From the NCBI RefSeq assembly GCF_000003605.2, contig NW_003151259.1, positions 243,768-288,721 of the forward strand: 44,954 bases of DNA, given 5' to 3'. This DNA comes from Saccoglossus kowalevskii. Taxonomy: Eukaryota; Hemichordata; Enteropneusta; Harrimaniidae. Position 1 is the stretch's first letter. Each line of letters begins with the position of its first letter. Of this stretch, positions 1 through 13,800 are shown one piece after another. Under the pieces are notes generated by a model. That model did not search any database, was not told the origin of the DNA, and was given only the letters and a program-made list of their open reading frames with translations. A program made the translations under genes and the position numbers.

Positions 1-342
1 TTTTTTTTATTTTGGGGTAATTAATGTCACCGGCGATTGAGTGATAAAAAATCAGTGTGCAGCAAATCGGGGTTGATCTTCCCGACGTACGCCGTGACTT
101 GTTTTGTCACATTGTTGCCGTTGCGTGCAATGGGCAAATTATTGCTACTCTAGTATTTTTGTTTGGATTTGGAGGCTCTGCACCCCGGCTCTGCATCCTT
201 GAAAGACTTCGCAACTTATTGCAGACTTCCGTTTTTATCACTGTCTTTGTATGGCTAACAAAAGCGGGATTACCTTTCGATCAATACATGTTATTGTTTT
301 AAATTCGTGCAAGACGAGACTGACACTTGTAAACAAAGCAAT

Positions 343-414
343 AAGCATCACGGGCCAGTGACCAAGCGTCACGGACAAAGGGCAAGCATCACGGCCGAGT
401 GTCCAAGCGTCACG
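343..414. repeat. Short repeat, AAGC(A/G)TCACGG x4
   Basis: Copies at 343-353, 364-374, 383-393 and 404-414, alternating A and G at the fifth base. This makes a two-copy ~40-bp higher-order unit. Confidence 0.7.
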
Positions 415-973
415 GTACCGTGTCGCTTCAGAGGCCTGGGGAGAACACTGAAGCTTACTAGATATATATATATATGTTTGCAGTGTGATGTATCGTTTTC
501 TCTGCTGTTTAATCTCACTTAAAGATAATTGTTTTTTGCCCCCTTAGTTGTAATAGAAAATGTTATTTGTACTTGATGATTTGCACCTGTTTATGAAACT
601 TATTTATTATAAATTACATAAAAAAAATCACTACAGAAATTCAGTTAAAGTTTTAAAATATTGTGATTTTTCATGATAGTAATAATTCAATTATATTTGA
701 GAGTTCATTTTACTGTGTATAGATGGAATAACATGGTATATATGACACATAGCTAATTATACAGCTGTGAGATTGTATTTATTAATTCCGCTGATAATGT
801 ATGCCAATACATTATTGTAGCAATTACATAGTAACAAAATCATTTATTATTAACATTTTGTATGCAGGTTTGATTTTAATCAATAACATAAAGCCATTTT
901 TATTTTTGAAGAGCATGTGTTCATGTATATCTTTACCTGAAACATTCTGATGAACAATGATAAAATGTTGATG

Positions 974-1392
974 TTAAAGGCCCAGGTATACTATAAATAC
1001 GCTCCTAAACAATAAGGATTATTTCCTTGCTTGTCACACTGTAGTAAACAGCTCCAGCCAAGCTCCGGTAAAGACATGTTTTCTCAAACTTACAGGTCGA
1101 TTATGTTGTGCCAAAGTGGATGCATGTGACTATAAATACCACAGCAGTGACTGTGTGTAGTATTTATGACAATAAATAGTGTAAGAGCTGAGATTTTGGT
1201 GTATAAAATTCAAAAACACGAACCGAGGAAAGTGACGCGCTACTAATCTCGAATAATTAACTACTGTCAATCAAAGTTACGTGATGTTAGACCACTGAAA
1301 CAGGATGCGTCATAGGCTATGCAAGTGATTAACAACACTCATTAGCATAGCCACACCTCCAATTCACACTTGCAAGTGAATTGGGCCTTTAA
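974..1392. mobile_element. TTAA-flanked MITE-like element
   Basis: Starts TTAA-AGGCCCA and ends TGGGCCT-TTAA, a 7-bp inverted repeat directly inside TTAA on both sides. The TTAA duplication is typical of piggyBac-type insertions. About 410 bp, no coding capacity. The short terminal repeat keeps confidence moderate. Confidence 0.5.
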
Positions 1393-1801
1393 GTATCTTA
1401 ATCTTAGCTCATGTTTGATCATTATCGAATTTGTGACTTTATTCATGTTCATGGGCCAATAGATAGCTATCATCTGATATGTTATAGCAGAGACGTCACT
1501 TAATAAACAAAGGCATATTATAATATGTGTATTTTGTAAATTAAAGCACTCGTATCTCCTTCCATTGCCACTTGCCTACTGTAACACCAAATTTATTTCT
1601 ATATTTCTGTGAGACTAGTTTTGTTCTTGTATGTATGGATTTTACTTTGAAGCATAGATCTATAGTCAAAGTTTACTAAAAATACAACATCAGTACGTTT
1701 TTACTAATCCTGTGTTACTATTAACTCATCATATGCATGATATTATATAATCAAAGCTAACAACTAGCATGTATGTTTGTATTGTTTGTTTTATGCCACA
1801 G

Positions 1802-1828
1802 TCTGATGCAGAAGGTGCTAATGATTTG
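1802..1828 (+). CDS. HID1: HID1 candidate 27-nt microexon
   Basis: Reads SDAEGANDL in phase 0. It is preceded by a T-rich tract ending CACAG and followed by GTGAGT, both good splice sites. It joins in frame to the next exon (RDGESIPLAQ...). It falls where vertebrate HID1 has a short, variable acidic linker before the conserved PLAxSLL block. The splice sites are seen; membership in the mRNA is inferred. Confidence 0.5.
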
Positions 1829-4800
1829 GTGAGTAGGTTACTCATTTATATGCAAATTATTATCGCTTGCTGCCCACCATATCACAATGCTGTTTCTATA
1901 CATGTTATGAAAATGAAAAGTGAATTTTATATTAAACTCATAAATATAGATAAGAACTCTTATTAATAATAGACATTGGTATGATTGAAATATGTATTCC
2001 TTTGAGAACAACAGTATTATTTGCAAGTTAGGCTTCCATTATAATAACTAATAACTAGTTACTAGTTGTTGATAATAGCTTCACATATAGCTAGTTACCA
2101 TTTGTTAATAATGTAAATAAAGACTTCACATACAGCTAGTTACCATTTGTTAATAATGTAAATGAAGACTTCACATACAGCTAGTTACCAGTCGTTAATA
2201 ATGTAAACAAAGACTTCACATACAGTTAGTTACCAGTTGTTAATAATGTAAATGAAGACTTCACATACAGTTAATTACCAGTTGTTAATAATGTAAATAG
2301 CGACTTCACATACAGCTAGTTACCAGTTGTTAATAATGTAAATAAAGACTTCACATACAGCTAGTTACCAGTTGTTAATAATGTAAACAAAGACTTCACA
2401 TACAGTTAGTTACCAGTTGTTAATAATGTAAATAAAGACTTCACATACAGCTAGTTACCAGTTGTTGTTAATGTAATTTAAGGCTTCCATTATGGTGGCT
2501 ACTTATCACTACAAGTATTTAAAAATGTGATTAAAGCCTCCACATCATAGTAACTAGTTATTAATAGTTAATAATGTGATTAAAAGCTACACATCATAGT
2601 AACTACTGGGTAGTTACCAATAATTAATAATGTGATTGAAGAATTCACATTTTAATGGCCAGTTACAAGTAGTTAAAAATGTAAGTAAAAGCATCACATT
2701 TTAATGGCTAGTTACCAGTTGTTAAAAATGTAATTAAAAGCATCACATTTTAATGGCTAGTTACCAGTTGTTAATAATGTAATTGAAAAATTCACATATA
2801 ATTATTAGCGGCATAATACCAGGTGGATTTCACAATAAATTAATAATTTTGTTTATTAGCTTGTGTTTGGCAGTGACATTCATAATCAGCTGACTTTTAC
2901 TGCTGTTGTTTAAATCAATATAAATTATTTTGAATCCAGTTTTATGAATAATTTTATATATGTACCAGGTGTGCATTGATCATGTCAGTGACATTCCGTA
3001 AAAACCATTGCAACCATCATTCCCATGCGTAATAGAAGATTGTAATTGAAAACAAGTAGCCAAACTGAATTTGATGTTTTGAAACATAAAACTAACACCA
3101 TCTTTCAATCTTAGTTTCCATAACAATACATTAACATTTCTCACTTTGAAAGCAAATGTAAATCCTATTTATCGTTAGCATCAAAAAATGTTCCTCAAAA
3201 TTTGATTATACACAGTTACCGGGTAACCACCATCACCATTGACTAAGGTTGAATTTTCATTTAGTGTTAAAGTAGGAAGAATGATAATGCTTATGATTAA
3301 AACCTAAATCTATAATGCATTATTAATGATAACCATCTAGATTATGACAGTTGTGTTTTGAGATGATGCATTTACAGTTGTTGGACTCCTACATGACTTA
3401 CATGTATTCTATTTTATGAATACATATGTTTGAAATCTGGGTAATGTTTAGAGATTCCCTCAAATTTGGCCTTGTTCTGAATAATTTGGAACAAAGATGG
3501 AATTTTGTGTATTTGTGTACATTGGAACACATTTAAAATTATTTGTAAATGAAATTAAAACAAATAACCAATTGAGAAACTGAAACGATTGTAAACATTC
3601 AGACTTACTGAAGATGATTGAAAGTTGACCATTTAGAAGATGCATGTATTTCATGCAATCAAATACAATGCATGATAGTCTTCAAATAACTCTAAACGTA
3701 TAATCTCAATGTCATGTAGACATGATACCATTCTCATTAAATACATAGATGTAGTTCAGTGTAGATAATAGAAATATGCAATCTCCCCAAAACAGTTGAA
3801 ACAAAATTCTTTAAGAAAAAAAATCAAATCTCATTACCATGGAAATGAGATATTTAAATTTTGTTGGGTAATTCACTGCCTCATCTCTTGTTGCATATCT
3901 CTATCAGTCAAGTCTAGTATCACTCATCTTCATAGTAGGTATAGTAGAGGTGTCATTGTGTATTGTCAGAGTGTAATTACATCCATAACTACTACATGTA
4001 TGTAGTAAATTGTCATTATTGTAATGGTGAAATGGTTCTAAGGTCTTTGTTTGCTTGGCGGCTATCACTATGTTTGTAAACTGATGCTGTAGTCAAGATA
4101 ACAAAATTATTAATCCTTTTGAGTTGAAAAGCACATAATTTCTTCCATGTTTTATTTTGAAAAAAAGATATGTAGGCAATGAGAAATTATGTTGCACTAA
4201 TATTATGACGGGGAAACTTAGACGTTGAAAGGGTTAATGATAACATAAAAATAGATTCTGTTTAATTCTTGTTGTCTGTTAAAACAGAATAGATTTATTA
4301 TATTATTTGGTTCAAATTAATTACTATAAAAGTAGAGAACAAATTTTAGATGTATTTTAAAATATTCTGGTTGTACATCTCTGTATTGTACCGATGAATT
4401 TTATCATTTTGCTGACTCAGCATCAGATTGTTTCTAACCTGTTTGTTTTTTCCATCTGTATTCCGATACACTTTTGATTTACATTCAATGGAAGGATCTG
4501 GAATGGTTACAGGTGTACATCTTACTTTTTCACACAACAAACAAATCCTGACACTTGTCTTATGGTGCTTTTGATATCAGCATGGCGTTGGCAATCTCAT
4601 CACTGTCTTTGAATTTCATATCTCTAGGGTGGCAATTCAAGTGCACGCAGTTTATATCTACATTTTTATTACATATTATCTGCCAAAAATATCTCTTGCA
4701 TCTGTTAAATACACTATTTGTATTTCAAATAATTGTTTAAAACAATACGTGCATTACAAAGATTGATTATAAACATCTGCGCTGTCTGTTCGCTTTGAAT

Positions 4801-7800
4801 GTGTAGCATGAACAGAAGAATTATTGAAATCTAATCATTGGTCATAAAAAATCTATGCACTGCATGTTCACTTTAAAAACCACATATTTCATAATTCTGC
4901 ATTTTGTGCTGAAAGATATTTTCACTGATAACTGTATTTTACTCATTATTGGATTTTTTCGTAGCTTGGTTCTGCTTTCAGTCTAATGGCTTTATTGCTA
5001 AATATGGGCATGTCTCATAATGCAGCTTGGTTTTCTTTTTTCAAGCATTGCTTTCTGACTTGGATAAGTATTGTGCATATGCTAGTGTTTTCTATACTTA
5101 TTTAACTTGAAGATTTAAGACTTTGGTTTCTCATAACAACCAACTAACAACTTGTATCTTAGATGTGATACTACCACCTTGTGGTACCACCACTATGACT
5201 TTACTACTGGTATTATGTTGCTAATGGTTGTGATGAGTTTATAAAGATCCTCAACTTATCAAGGGTTTAAACATTAAGTGATGAACTGGCAATGTAGATA
5301 CATGTATACTAATCCAAGTCAAGGCAATTCACTCTATTGGAATTGGCTGCTGGCTTTCTTCAACTCTTCATAGCAATCAATAACAATACCTAATATTGTA
5401 CTAATGTTTTGTTATATTATTTTGTAATGACACTGTCAATTATTTTGCTTTGTGTCTGAGGGTTATGGCTGAGGGATAGAATTGGGAGAGGCGGGAGGGA
5501 TATGGCCGAGGGCAAGATTGGGAGGTGGATGTGGCTGAGGTAAAGGTTGGGCCGGGCAGAGTGAGTGTATGAGGGCATGATTGGGAGGTGGATGTGGCTG
5601 AGGTAAAGGTTGGGCCGGGCAGAGTGAGTGTATGAGGGCATGATTGGGAGGTGGATGTGGCTGAGGTAAAGGTTTGGGCCGGGCAGAGTGAGTGTATGAG
5701 GGCAAGATTGGGAGGTGGATGTGGCTGAGGTAAAGGTTGGGCCGGGCAGAGTGAGTGTATGAGGGCATGATTGGGAGGTGGATGTGGCTGAGGTAAAGGT
5801 TGGGCCGGGCAGAGTGAGTGTATGAGGGCATGATTGGGAGGTGGATGTGGCTGAGGTAAAGGTTGGGCCGGGCAGAGTGAGTGTATGAGGGCAAGATTGG
5901 GAGGTGGATGTGGCTGAGGTAAAGGTTGGGCCGGGCAGAGTGAGTGTATGAGGGCATGATTGGGAGATGGATGTGGCTGAGGTAATGGTTGGGCCGGGCT
6001 GAGTGAGTGTATAAGGGCATGATTGGGAGGGATGGTGATGAGACTGCAGGTTAGATTAGGTGAGGGGGGGTAAAAACGAGGCTGAGAGCAAGATCAGAGG
6101 GTGGAGGAAGTGTCTAGGAAAAAGATGGGGTGTTGGGGATGAGCCTCAATAAAAGTTGAGGGGAGAGATAAGCATTAGAGTAAAATCAAAGGGTGGGGAT
6201 GAGCTTGAGATTAAATTTGAGATGGGATATGGCTTTAATATACTGTTATTTCACAAATTTAGCTCAGCTACAGCTAGAATGAACAGATGAATAGCTGTTG
6301 AAATATTGTTTTTCTTTTATCAGCAGTGTGATTTGTATTCAAAATTAAGAACACAGGGATACTATTAGGGAAGGAATTTTACCAAATGTATGAGATCTAT
6401 TGTTTCGAAAAATACCATAACCTCACCTGCTTATGTACATGGCTCACTACACATTAATATCTCTATATTAAGTACTTCTATGATATGTGTAGATAACTTT
6501 CATTGCAGTGGACTACACTTCTATGTATATTGAATAACAAGCTATATTTACTCCATGTCAACAGCGTGATGGAGAATCCATACCTTTGGCACAGTCATTA
6601 CTCAATGCTTTGGCTGATCTTCTCTTCTGTCCTGATTTCACTGTGTCACATCACAAGAAGGGTGGGCCGGTAAGTTTTATTATACTTGTACAAGTGTGAA
6701 TTTGCCACTAAACCCACATATATCGAAACACAAACCATACACTGATCATTCACTTGACAATGTAAGTAAAAATAACCCAGGGTATTTTTTCAAACACAGT
6801 ATTTAGAAAAGTAGGCAGCTCATGAGTCAAAAGAAGTGAAGTCGAATACAAATTGGACTGCATTCGCCTTTTAAGGAAATGTGAACAGTTCATTTGAGGA
6901 ATCATGAGAGGATTCAAAAACCTTGAAACCATATCTGTATTGTAAAGTTTCAAAACATTTTTGGGATCATGTAGAAACAGTTTTTATTTTGAATCCTTAT
7001 GTTTTACGCATTAATCAAAACATAGCCAATATGTACAAGTGCTGGTACATGTAATGAGGGAGTAAACACAGTAATTGTAAGTACATACCATACCATACTG
7101 TACATTTCACAGCTGGATCACATCAATCTTGTTATACACATGATGCATGCATCTCATTCATATCTAGACATATACTGTGTTCATTCATGTTTTTACACTC
7201 TTTGTTCTCACCAACACTAGTCTGTCATTGTGCTGTGTTTTCAACATGCATTTTTAGTGATTTGTATTAGATACTAGACTGAACTGAAGTATCATCTGAC
7301 TTTTTTTATATTAGTGTTTTTTTGTTTGGTTTCTGGGGCTTTTCACCAATTTCGACAGTGTTTTCTACTGTTTGCCATTGACTTTTACAGCTCACAAAAT
7401 ATATTAGGCTGTCTGTTGTTACAATCATTTCCATTGTTAATTAAATTGGATTTGCATAAATTGTAATATTAATTATAATATGTAATTAATAAAAAATGTG
7501 CATATAAAACTTGTACTGAAGTTATAACTTTGACAGATTTGGACTGAAGCAAATTAATTGACAATGTCAACAAACTGTCATTTCAACGCAAATCTATTTA
7601 GAGTTATTATAAAATACAGTATGTCTGGTCAAAACTCGGATATAATCATGAAAATAAAAACATGGGCAAGTTTTTTGATTGGGTAACTAAAATCATTGAG
7701 AACCACTCCAGGACTGATCTGAGAAATGTTTTCTTATAACATCTTAAGATGTTTATGTAATTTGCATGTGTGCGTGATCAGCTTGGCAAGAGATATCCTA

Positions 7801-10800
7801 TTTTACACATATTCTTACTTATTAGTATTGCATTGAAATCTTTTGATCATATATGTGGTACTAGTATGTTATAATAAAGTTACACAACTTGACTTTATTT
7901 CCCATAATGTTTTAATTAAAAGATACAACTTTGCAGCATGTTTGGAACAGTGTTGCCATGGTAATCTGGATATGTAGTCTTTGTAATATATAGATTGATG
8001 TCTCTGTGTTTTATGACATATTGATATGCTAATTTCATTGAAAAGATAAAATTAACTTGGCTATTTGTGGGTTTGGAAACATTTCAAAGATCTTGCTCAG
8101 ATAATTATAGACACAATGAAATGAATACTTGAATCATGTTCAATTTCTTTCTAGTTCACACCATATGGCCATTATAATTTTATCAACTGATATTAGTATG
8201 GTTTCTATGGAAACCAACTTGGTACCAAGTATATGTATCATATTGAATGATAAATCACTGTCTGCTTATCTCTTTAAATTTTTTTTTATCTCTAATATCT
8301 GTTTTGCTATTTTTAACTAATTTTACTGTCATAATCAACACATAGAAGTTTTTTAAATAAAACATTGAAAACTGAATATGACACCATCACTACTATGTAT
8401 GGTAAATCAATTCCAATGTGATGTTATTTATATGGCTGTTGTTTTTATAGGAGAAGCCTGAAGACCCACAGTCCATAGATAGCTGTGAATACATATGGGA
8501 GGCAGGGGTAGGATTTGCTAACACTCCTCCTACAGTACCACAAGCTGATCTTAACAGAACTGAGTTACTCAAGTTATTACTCACATGTTTCTCTGAAGCA
8601 ATGTATCTACCACCTGTTGGTGAGTCAATGTACTGTGTACTGTGTTTACTCTATTAGAACTGCACTTCCTAAACTGGGCATGTACCATATTTGCTTTTAA
8701 ATCTACAGAAGATGAACAATTGTTGTGCACCAAATGCACACGAATGCTAACTTTATAACCAGTTCTTTAATGTAAATTCATGTGCTCCCTTATAGAATAA
8801 ATACATCATTATTAGACCAAAAAGCAAAGTTTCTGGTCTATGTGCATTTCAGCTTAAAAATGTGGCTGCTTACACGTTTCTTTTGTGTAAAAAAAAAAAA
8901 AAAAAATTGAACTGTGAAAAAAACACATCAGGCAGCATATTTTCAAAAATCCTTGCTATTGGCAATTTAGGTTTTAATTGTTCTGATTATTTACCATTAT
9001 TTCAGACATTGGCATATATCTGCTATAATAACTCTCTATTAAATCAACTTGGCCATAATTTATTCTGCCGATGTGCCACTTTTCATGAGCTAGCTTGCCA
9101 TCTTGCATGTGCGTACGTGCGTCCATCCGAACCTATATCTTAAAAATGCCTGGACCTATCATAATCAAACTTCACACATACATCATACATGATATTATAC
9201 ATATGCACATCATTTTGTTTCATGATCTGATTCAAGATGGCCGAATGGCAGCCATTTTTGTGATAAAAAATCATCATAATCAAGCATTTCTCGGCTGTTT
9301 GCAAATGGATTTTGTCCAAACTTGGTATATACATTAGACATTATAGGACCTTTATGCAAATATTTTTGTATTTCAGATAAGATTCCAAATGGTTGATTGG
9401 CGGCCATTTTGTTGTAATGAATGAGGTTCTGGTGCCATATCTCTGACTTGCTTTGACTGATTATGTTCAAATTTTAAATATTCATTATACATTATAATGC
9501 TGTTCCAGAGCAATTTCTCTCAGTATGGACAAGTACTTATCACCTTCATATAAAAACAAAGAAAAACTTTCAAGTGTAATTAGGAAGTGCCCCAGATTTT
9601 TATGTTCCGGATTACTGTATACAAATCTCCAAGCCTTGGCCATTTTGAATTTATAATACATGCTCGAAAAAAAGACTTGTTTTACAGTATATTACCATAA
9701 ACAAAACTATGTATCTTAAATTCAATAACTAACATGGACTGTGCCATGCATGGCTTGTCTGAAAATTGAAATACAGTTTGCTAGCCTCCAAACCAAATGT
9801 ATATAATAAAAATAGATGAACATAAAGGATGATTATTTCATTGTTAACATAATATTTATTTCACCTTTTTCAGCCGATGCTCATACGAGTCCCAATCCGT
9901 GGATTACATACTTTTGCTCTTCTGAAAACCGGTGAGATATGCGCATGTTTTTCTCTTTTTATCAATATATTTTTCCATTTATTTCCAGTTTTTGAGAAAA
10001 TGATGGCTGTATTTTAGTAAACTGTGGCAAGTATTATAATGCGTTTACTATTTGTTGCAATTAGAGACTTTTGAGTTTCTAATGGCTGCTCATTTGCATG
10101 ACCATTTCAATGTTTGAACATGTGTGGGCGAACTATGAGTGGGGTTGTATTTGAATGACCGGGGCATAACATCTTTAATAATAATAATCTTAGTACGAAG
10201 AGGATCCTGCTAAACATGCAGTAATGCAGAAAAGGCAAAGCTTATTGAACTTGTAGAATTTGCTGATAAACTAAATGTTCGTCCTTTGAAGCCTGGTGAT
10301 TGTGGAATATCGAGTAAGCCCTGTTATTGAAAAAAACAACACGACCAATAATAATAATTATGTGTATGTAAATGTATTTATTTACTACAAACTAGGTTTG
10401 TCAGGTTCACGTTTGTGGCTATTGTCACTGCTGTTGTACGTACAAATAAAAACACAGGCATTCATGGGTTTAGTTATCATCGTATGTCGCCTGAGAATAA
10501 GTGTGGCAGACTGAATGAACAGTGAAGCAAAGTTGTTTCGTGGAAAGTCATCATAGGCAATGTATGATATAGTCAGGGATATTTTGCAGTCTTTTTTTTA
10601 ATTGCAAATCCAGTTAACTATTTATATGCCTGTAGGTCCGATTCTGGAAATAATACACTTGCCGTACAATGCTAATTGGGTGCATACCATGTTATATTAA
10701 TTCAACCCCACACCACTGGCCGAACACCCCTGTCATCTGGGTACTTTGTTATGCCCTTCATGGGTGTTATGGCAAAACCAGGCAACTCGAAAGTCAGTAA

Positions 10801-13800
10801 TTGAGAGATATTATCTCAAATTTTAGGCAGGTGACATATTTCTTGTGATATGAAACAGTTGTTGATGTTTTTTATCTCCTTTATTTCAGACATGCATTGC
10901 CACTGTTCACCTCTCTACTCAATATAGTATGTGCATATGATCCAGTTGGATATGGAGTTCCATACAATCACCTCATGTTCTCAGATTTCCGTGAATCCCT
11001 AGTAGAAGTGGCTGCTCAGCTCCTTGTTGTGACATTGGACCATGATTCAGGTCATAGTTCTGTTGTGACCGTAGATGGCACAGTGAATGGCACACCAGTG
11101 GAGGCTGGAGATGTAAGTCGCAATATAGACACATGCAATCATAACAGTAGACCCTTTTCATAAGTTTGGCACCCTCACAGTTTTCTATTAAAGACATTGT
11201 CATAATTGTACACACTGATGGAATATGGTTTCCTGTGCCTGTACATCCAGCAAAAACACAGAATTTCCCAGGAGCTTCTTTTTCAGTTCACCTGAAAGGA
11301 CTACCCCACAGGAACCGGCGAGGGTACCAAATTTATAGAAAAAGGTTCATGCCTCTATCTGATTAGTTCCATGATGCCATATGGATATTATCATCAAAGG
11401 AACCTCTGTTAAAATCTAGCTTATTAGAATCAGAAACTGAAATTTGATTAAAATAAAAATATATTTACTGAATTGAGAAAATTAAATGTTATCATTTGAC
11501 CTCTTGTTTATATGTATTTGACAGGGTATACCAGATAATCTGTTTGTCAATTACTTATCAAGAATACACAGAGAAGAAGATTTTTATTTCATACTTAAAG
11601 GTTTGACAAGACTTTTAAACAACCCATTGATACAGGTGAGTGTCAGTAAACAAATGTATGACTTTTTGTATCAACTGTAGAGATGCTGTCAAATTTTAGC
11701 TCCCCTGTTGACTTTGTTGAGCAAAGATTGTCATATGAGTTATTGTCCATTGTTGTTTGTGTTTGCATCTGGCGTCCAGTGTTTTTGACTCCTGTGTGCG
11801 AAGCACAAAAAGGGAGTCTTTGCAGTTAGTGTGTCTGTATGTGTGTATGTATGTGTGTGTGTGTGTGTGTGTATGTGTGTCCGTCTGTTCCACTGATATC
11901 TCAAGAACCATACATCAATTTTTGATGAAACTTGGTGCATAGATGCTCTGGGCCAATGCGCAGATTTGATTAGGTTTTGGTAAAAATCCATGCATATTAA
12001 TTACCTAATTTGCATGATAATTAGCTGATTTTTGGCTGTTTCATGACTGTTCCACTGATATCTAAAGAACCACTCATTGGATTTTGATGAAACTTGGCAC
12101 ACAGATGCTCCAAACTAATGCGCAGATTTGATTAGTTTTGGGTAAAAATCTGTGCAATATTAATTACCTAATTTGCATAATGATTAATCAATTTTCGGCT
12201 TTTCCACTGATATCTCAAGTACTAATCATCACATTTCAATAAAACTTAGTGTCATAGGACACTGCACAAACCTGAAAGTTTTTAGGGTAATATCAGTAGA
12301 TATTAATTACCTAATTAGCATAATTAATTAATTTTCAGCTTTTGATATTTCAAGTAGTAATTGTCACATTTCAATGAAACTTGGTACATAGATGTCATAG
12401 GACACTGCACAGACCTGATAGTTTTTAGGGTAATATGAGTACATATTAATTACCTAATTTGCATAATTAATTAATTTTCAGCTTTTGATATTTCAAGTAC
12501 TAATCATCACATTTCAATGACACTTGGTACATAGATGTCATAGGACACTGCACAGACCTGATAGTTTTTAGGGTAATACGAGTACATATTAATTACCTAA
12601 TTAGCATAATTAATTATATTTCAGCTTTTGATATTTCAAGTAGTAATCATCACATTTCAATGAAATTTGGTACATAGATGTCATAGGACACTGCACAGAC
12701 CTGATAGTTTTTTGGGTAATATCAGTAGATATTAATTACCTAATTAGCATAATTAATTAATTTTCAGCTTTTGATATTTCAAGTAGTAATCATCACATTT
12801 CAATGAAACTTGGTACATAGATGTCATAGGACACTGCACAGACCTGATAGTTTTTAAGGTAATATGAGTACATATTAATTACCTAANNNNNNNNNNNNNN
12901 NNNNNNNNNNNNNNNNNNNNNNNNNNNNNNNNNNNNNNNNNNNNNNNNNNNNNNNNNNNNNNNNNNNNNNNNNNNNNNNNNNNNNNNNNNNNNNNNNNNN
13001 NATTTCAATGACATTTGGTACATAGATGTCATAGGACACTGCACAAACCTGATAGTTTTTAGGGTAATATGAGTACATATTAATTATCTAATTTGCATAA
13101 TTAATTAATTTTCAGCTTTTGATATATCAAGTAGTAATCATCATATTTCAGTGAGACTTCTAGGATTATGCAGAGACCTAATTAGTTTTAATTGGATATT
13201 AATTACATAATTTGCATAATGTTCCACTGATATATAAAGAACCACAAATTGGATTTTAATGAAACTTTTAAAGAGAACTATGCAGAAACCCAATTAGTTT
13301 TTGGTAAATATTTATGCTTATTAATCTCCTAATTAACATAATTAATTAACACTGATATCTCAATTACTGATCATCACATTTGAATAAAATTTGGTACATA
13401 AATGCTCTAGGACAATAGACAGGCCTGATTAATTTTGGGTTAAAATTTGTTCATATTAATTCTCTAATTAGCATAATAATTCATAATTTTTTTGTTCTGT
13501 TCTGTTCATATTAGTTACCTGATGTACATAATTAGTTTTCAGCTTTTCTATCAATATCTCATGTACAAGTAATTTTTAATGTGTCTTCAATACTCTCAGC
13601 ACACGGGAGTTCTTTCTAAGCTTTCTTTGATTACTTTTTAGCTCCGCTGTCTGCTTTGTTGAGCAGAGCTTATCATATGAGTGATTGTCCAGCGTCCGTG
13701 TCAATGTTTTACTTTTTCAACTTCTTCTTGGAAACTACATGTCCGATTGCTTTGATATTACATATATAGGTACTACATGTGGACCTCTCTCAGTTTTGTT

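Larger units (their letters stand above)
1..1801. other. HID1 upstream intron, no exon seen
   Basis: No HID1 exon for the missing N-terminus is recognisable here. Bases 1-430 are richer in G+C and CpG and carry four copies of AAGC(A/G)TCACGG. A TTAA-flanked inverted-repeat element sits at 974-1392. The rest is AT-rich and featureless. Confidence 0.6.
1829..6564 (+). other. HID1 intron
   Basis: 4.7 kb, the largest intron seen that separates constitutive exons. Contains the 45/49-bp and 63-bp minisatellites. No further exon or RNA gene recognised in the rest. Confidence 0.55.
11784..13633 (+). mobile_element. Family A hairpin-capped element with tandem core
   Basis: The 5' hairpin has arms GACTCCTGTGTGC (11787-11799) and GCACAAAAAGGGAGTC (11803-11818) around a GAA loop. 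It is followed by a (TG)n stretch and then tandem monomers containing TTAATTACCTAATTTGCATA. Later monomers have a strict 143-bp period (TTGGTACATAGATG context at 12381, 12524, 12667, 12810). Near the 3' end GCACACGGGAGT (13599-13610) is an inverted copy of the 5' arm, followed by an imperfect palindrome (13615-13630). No coding capacity. An assembly gap lies inside. Confidence 0.8.

Noticed and set aside
5417-6020. Minus-strand frames of 74 and 185 codons with PSYTHSARPNLYLSHIHLPI repeats
   Set aside because: They are by-products of a 63-bp (21-codon) minisatellite in an intron. A 64-bp unit shifts the frame, and several frames are open at once.
8885-8906. A-rich run as a retroposon tail
   Set aside because: No target duplication or retroposed sequence upstream could be identified.
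9095-9470. Short frames on both strands
   Set aside because: They lie in a family C repeat and change between copies; no conserved coding frame.
11696-11991. His/Thr-rich frames (THTHTHT...)
   Set aside because: Translation of a (TG)n microsatellite in the family A 5' region.
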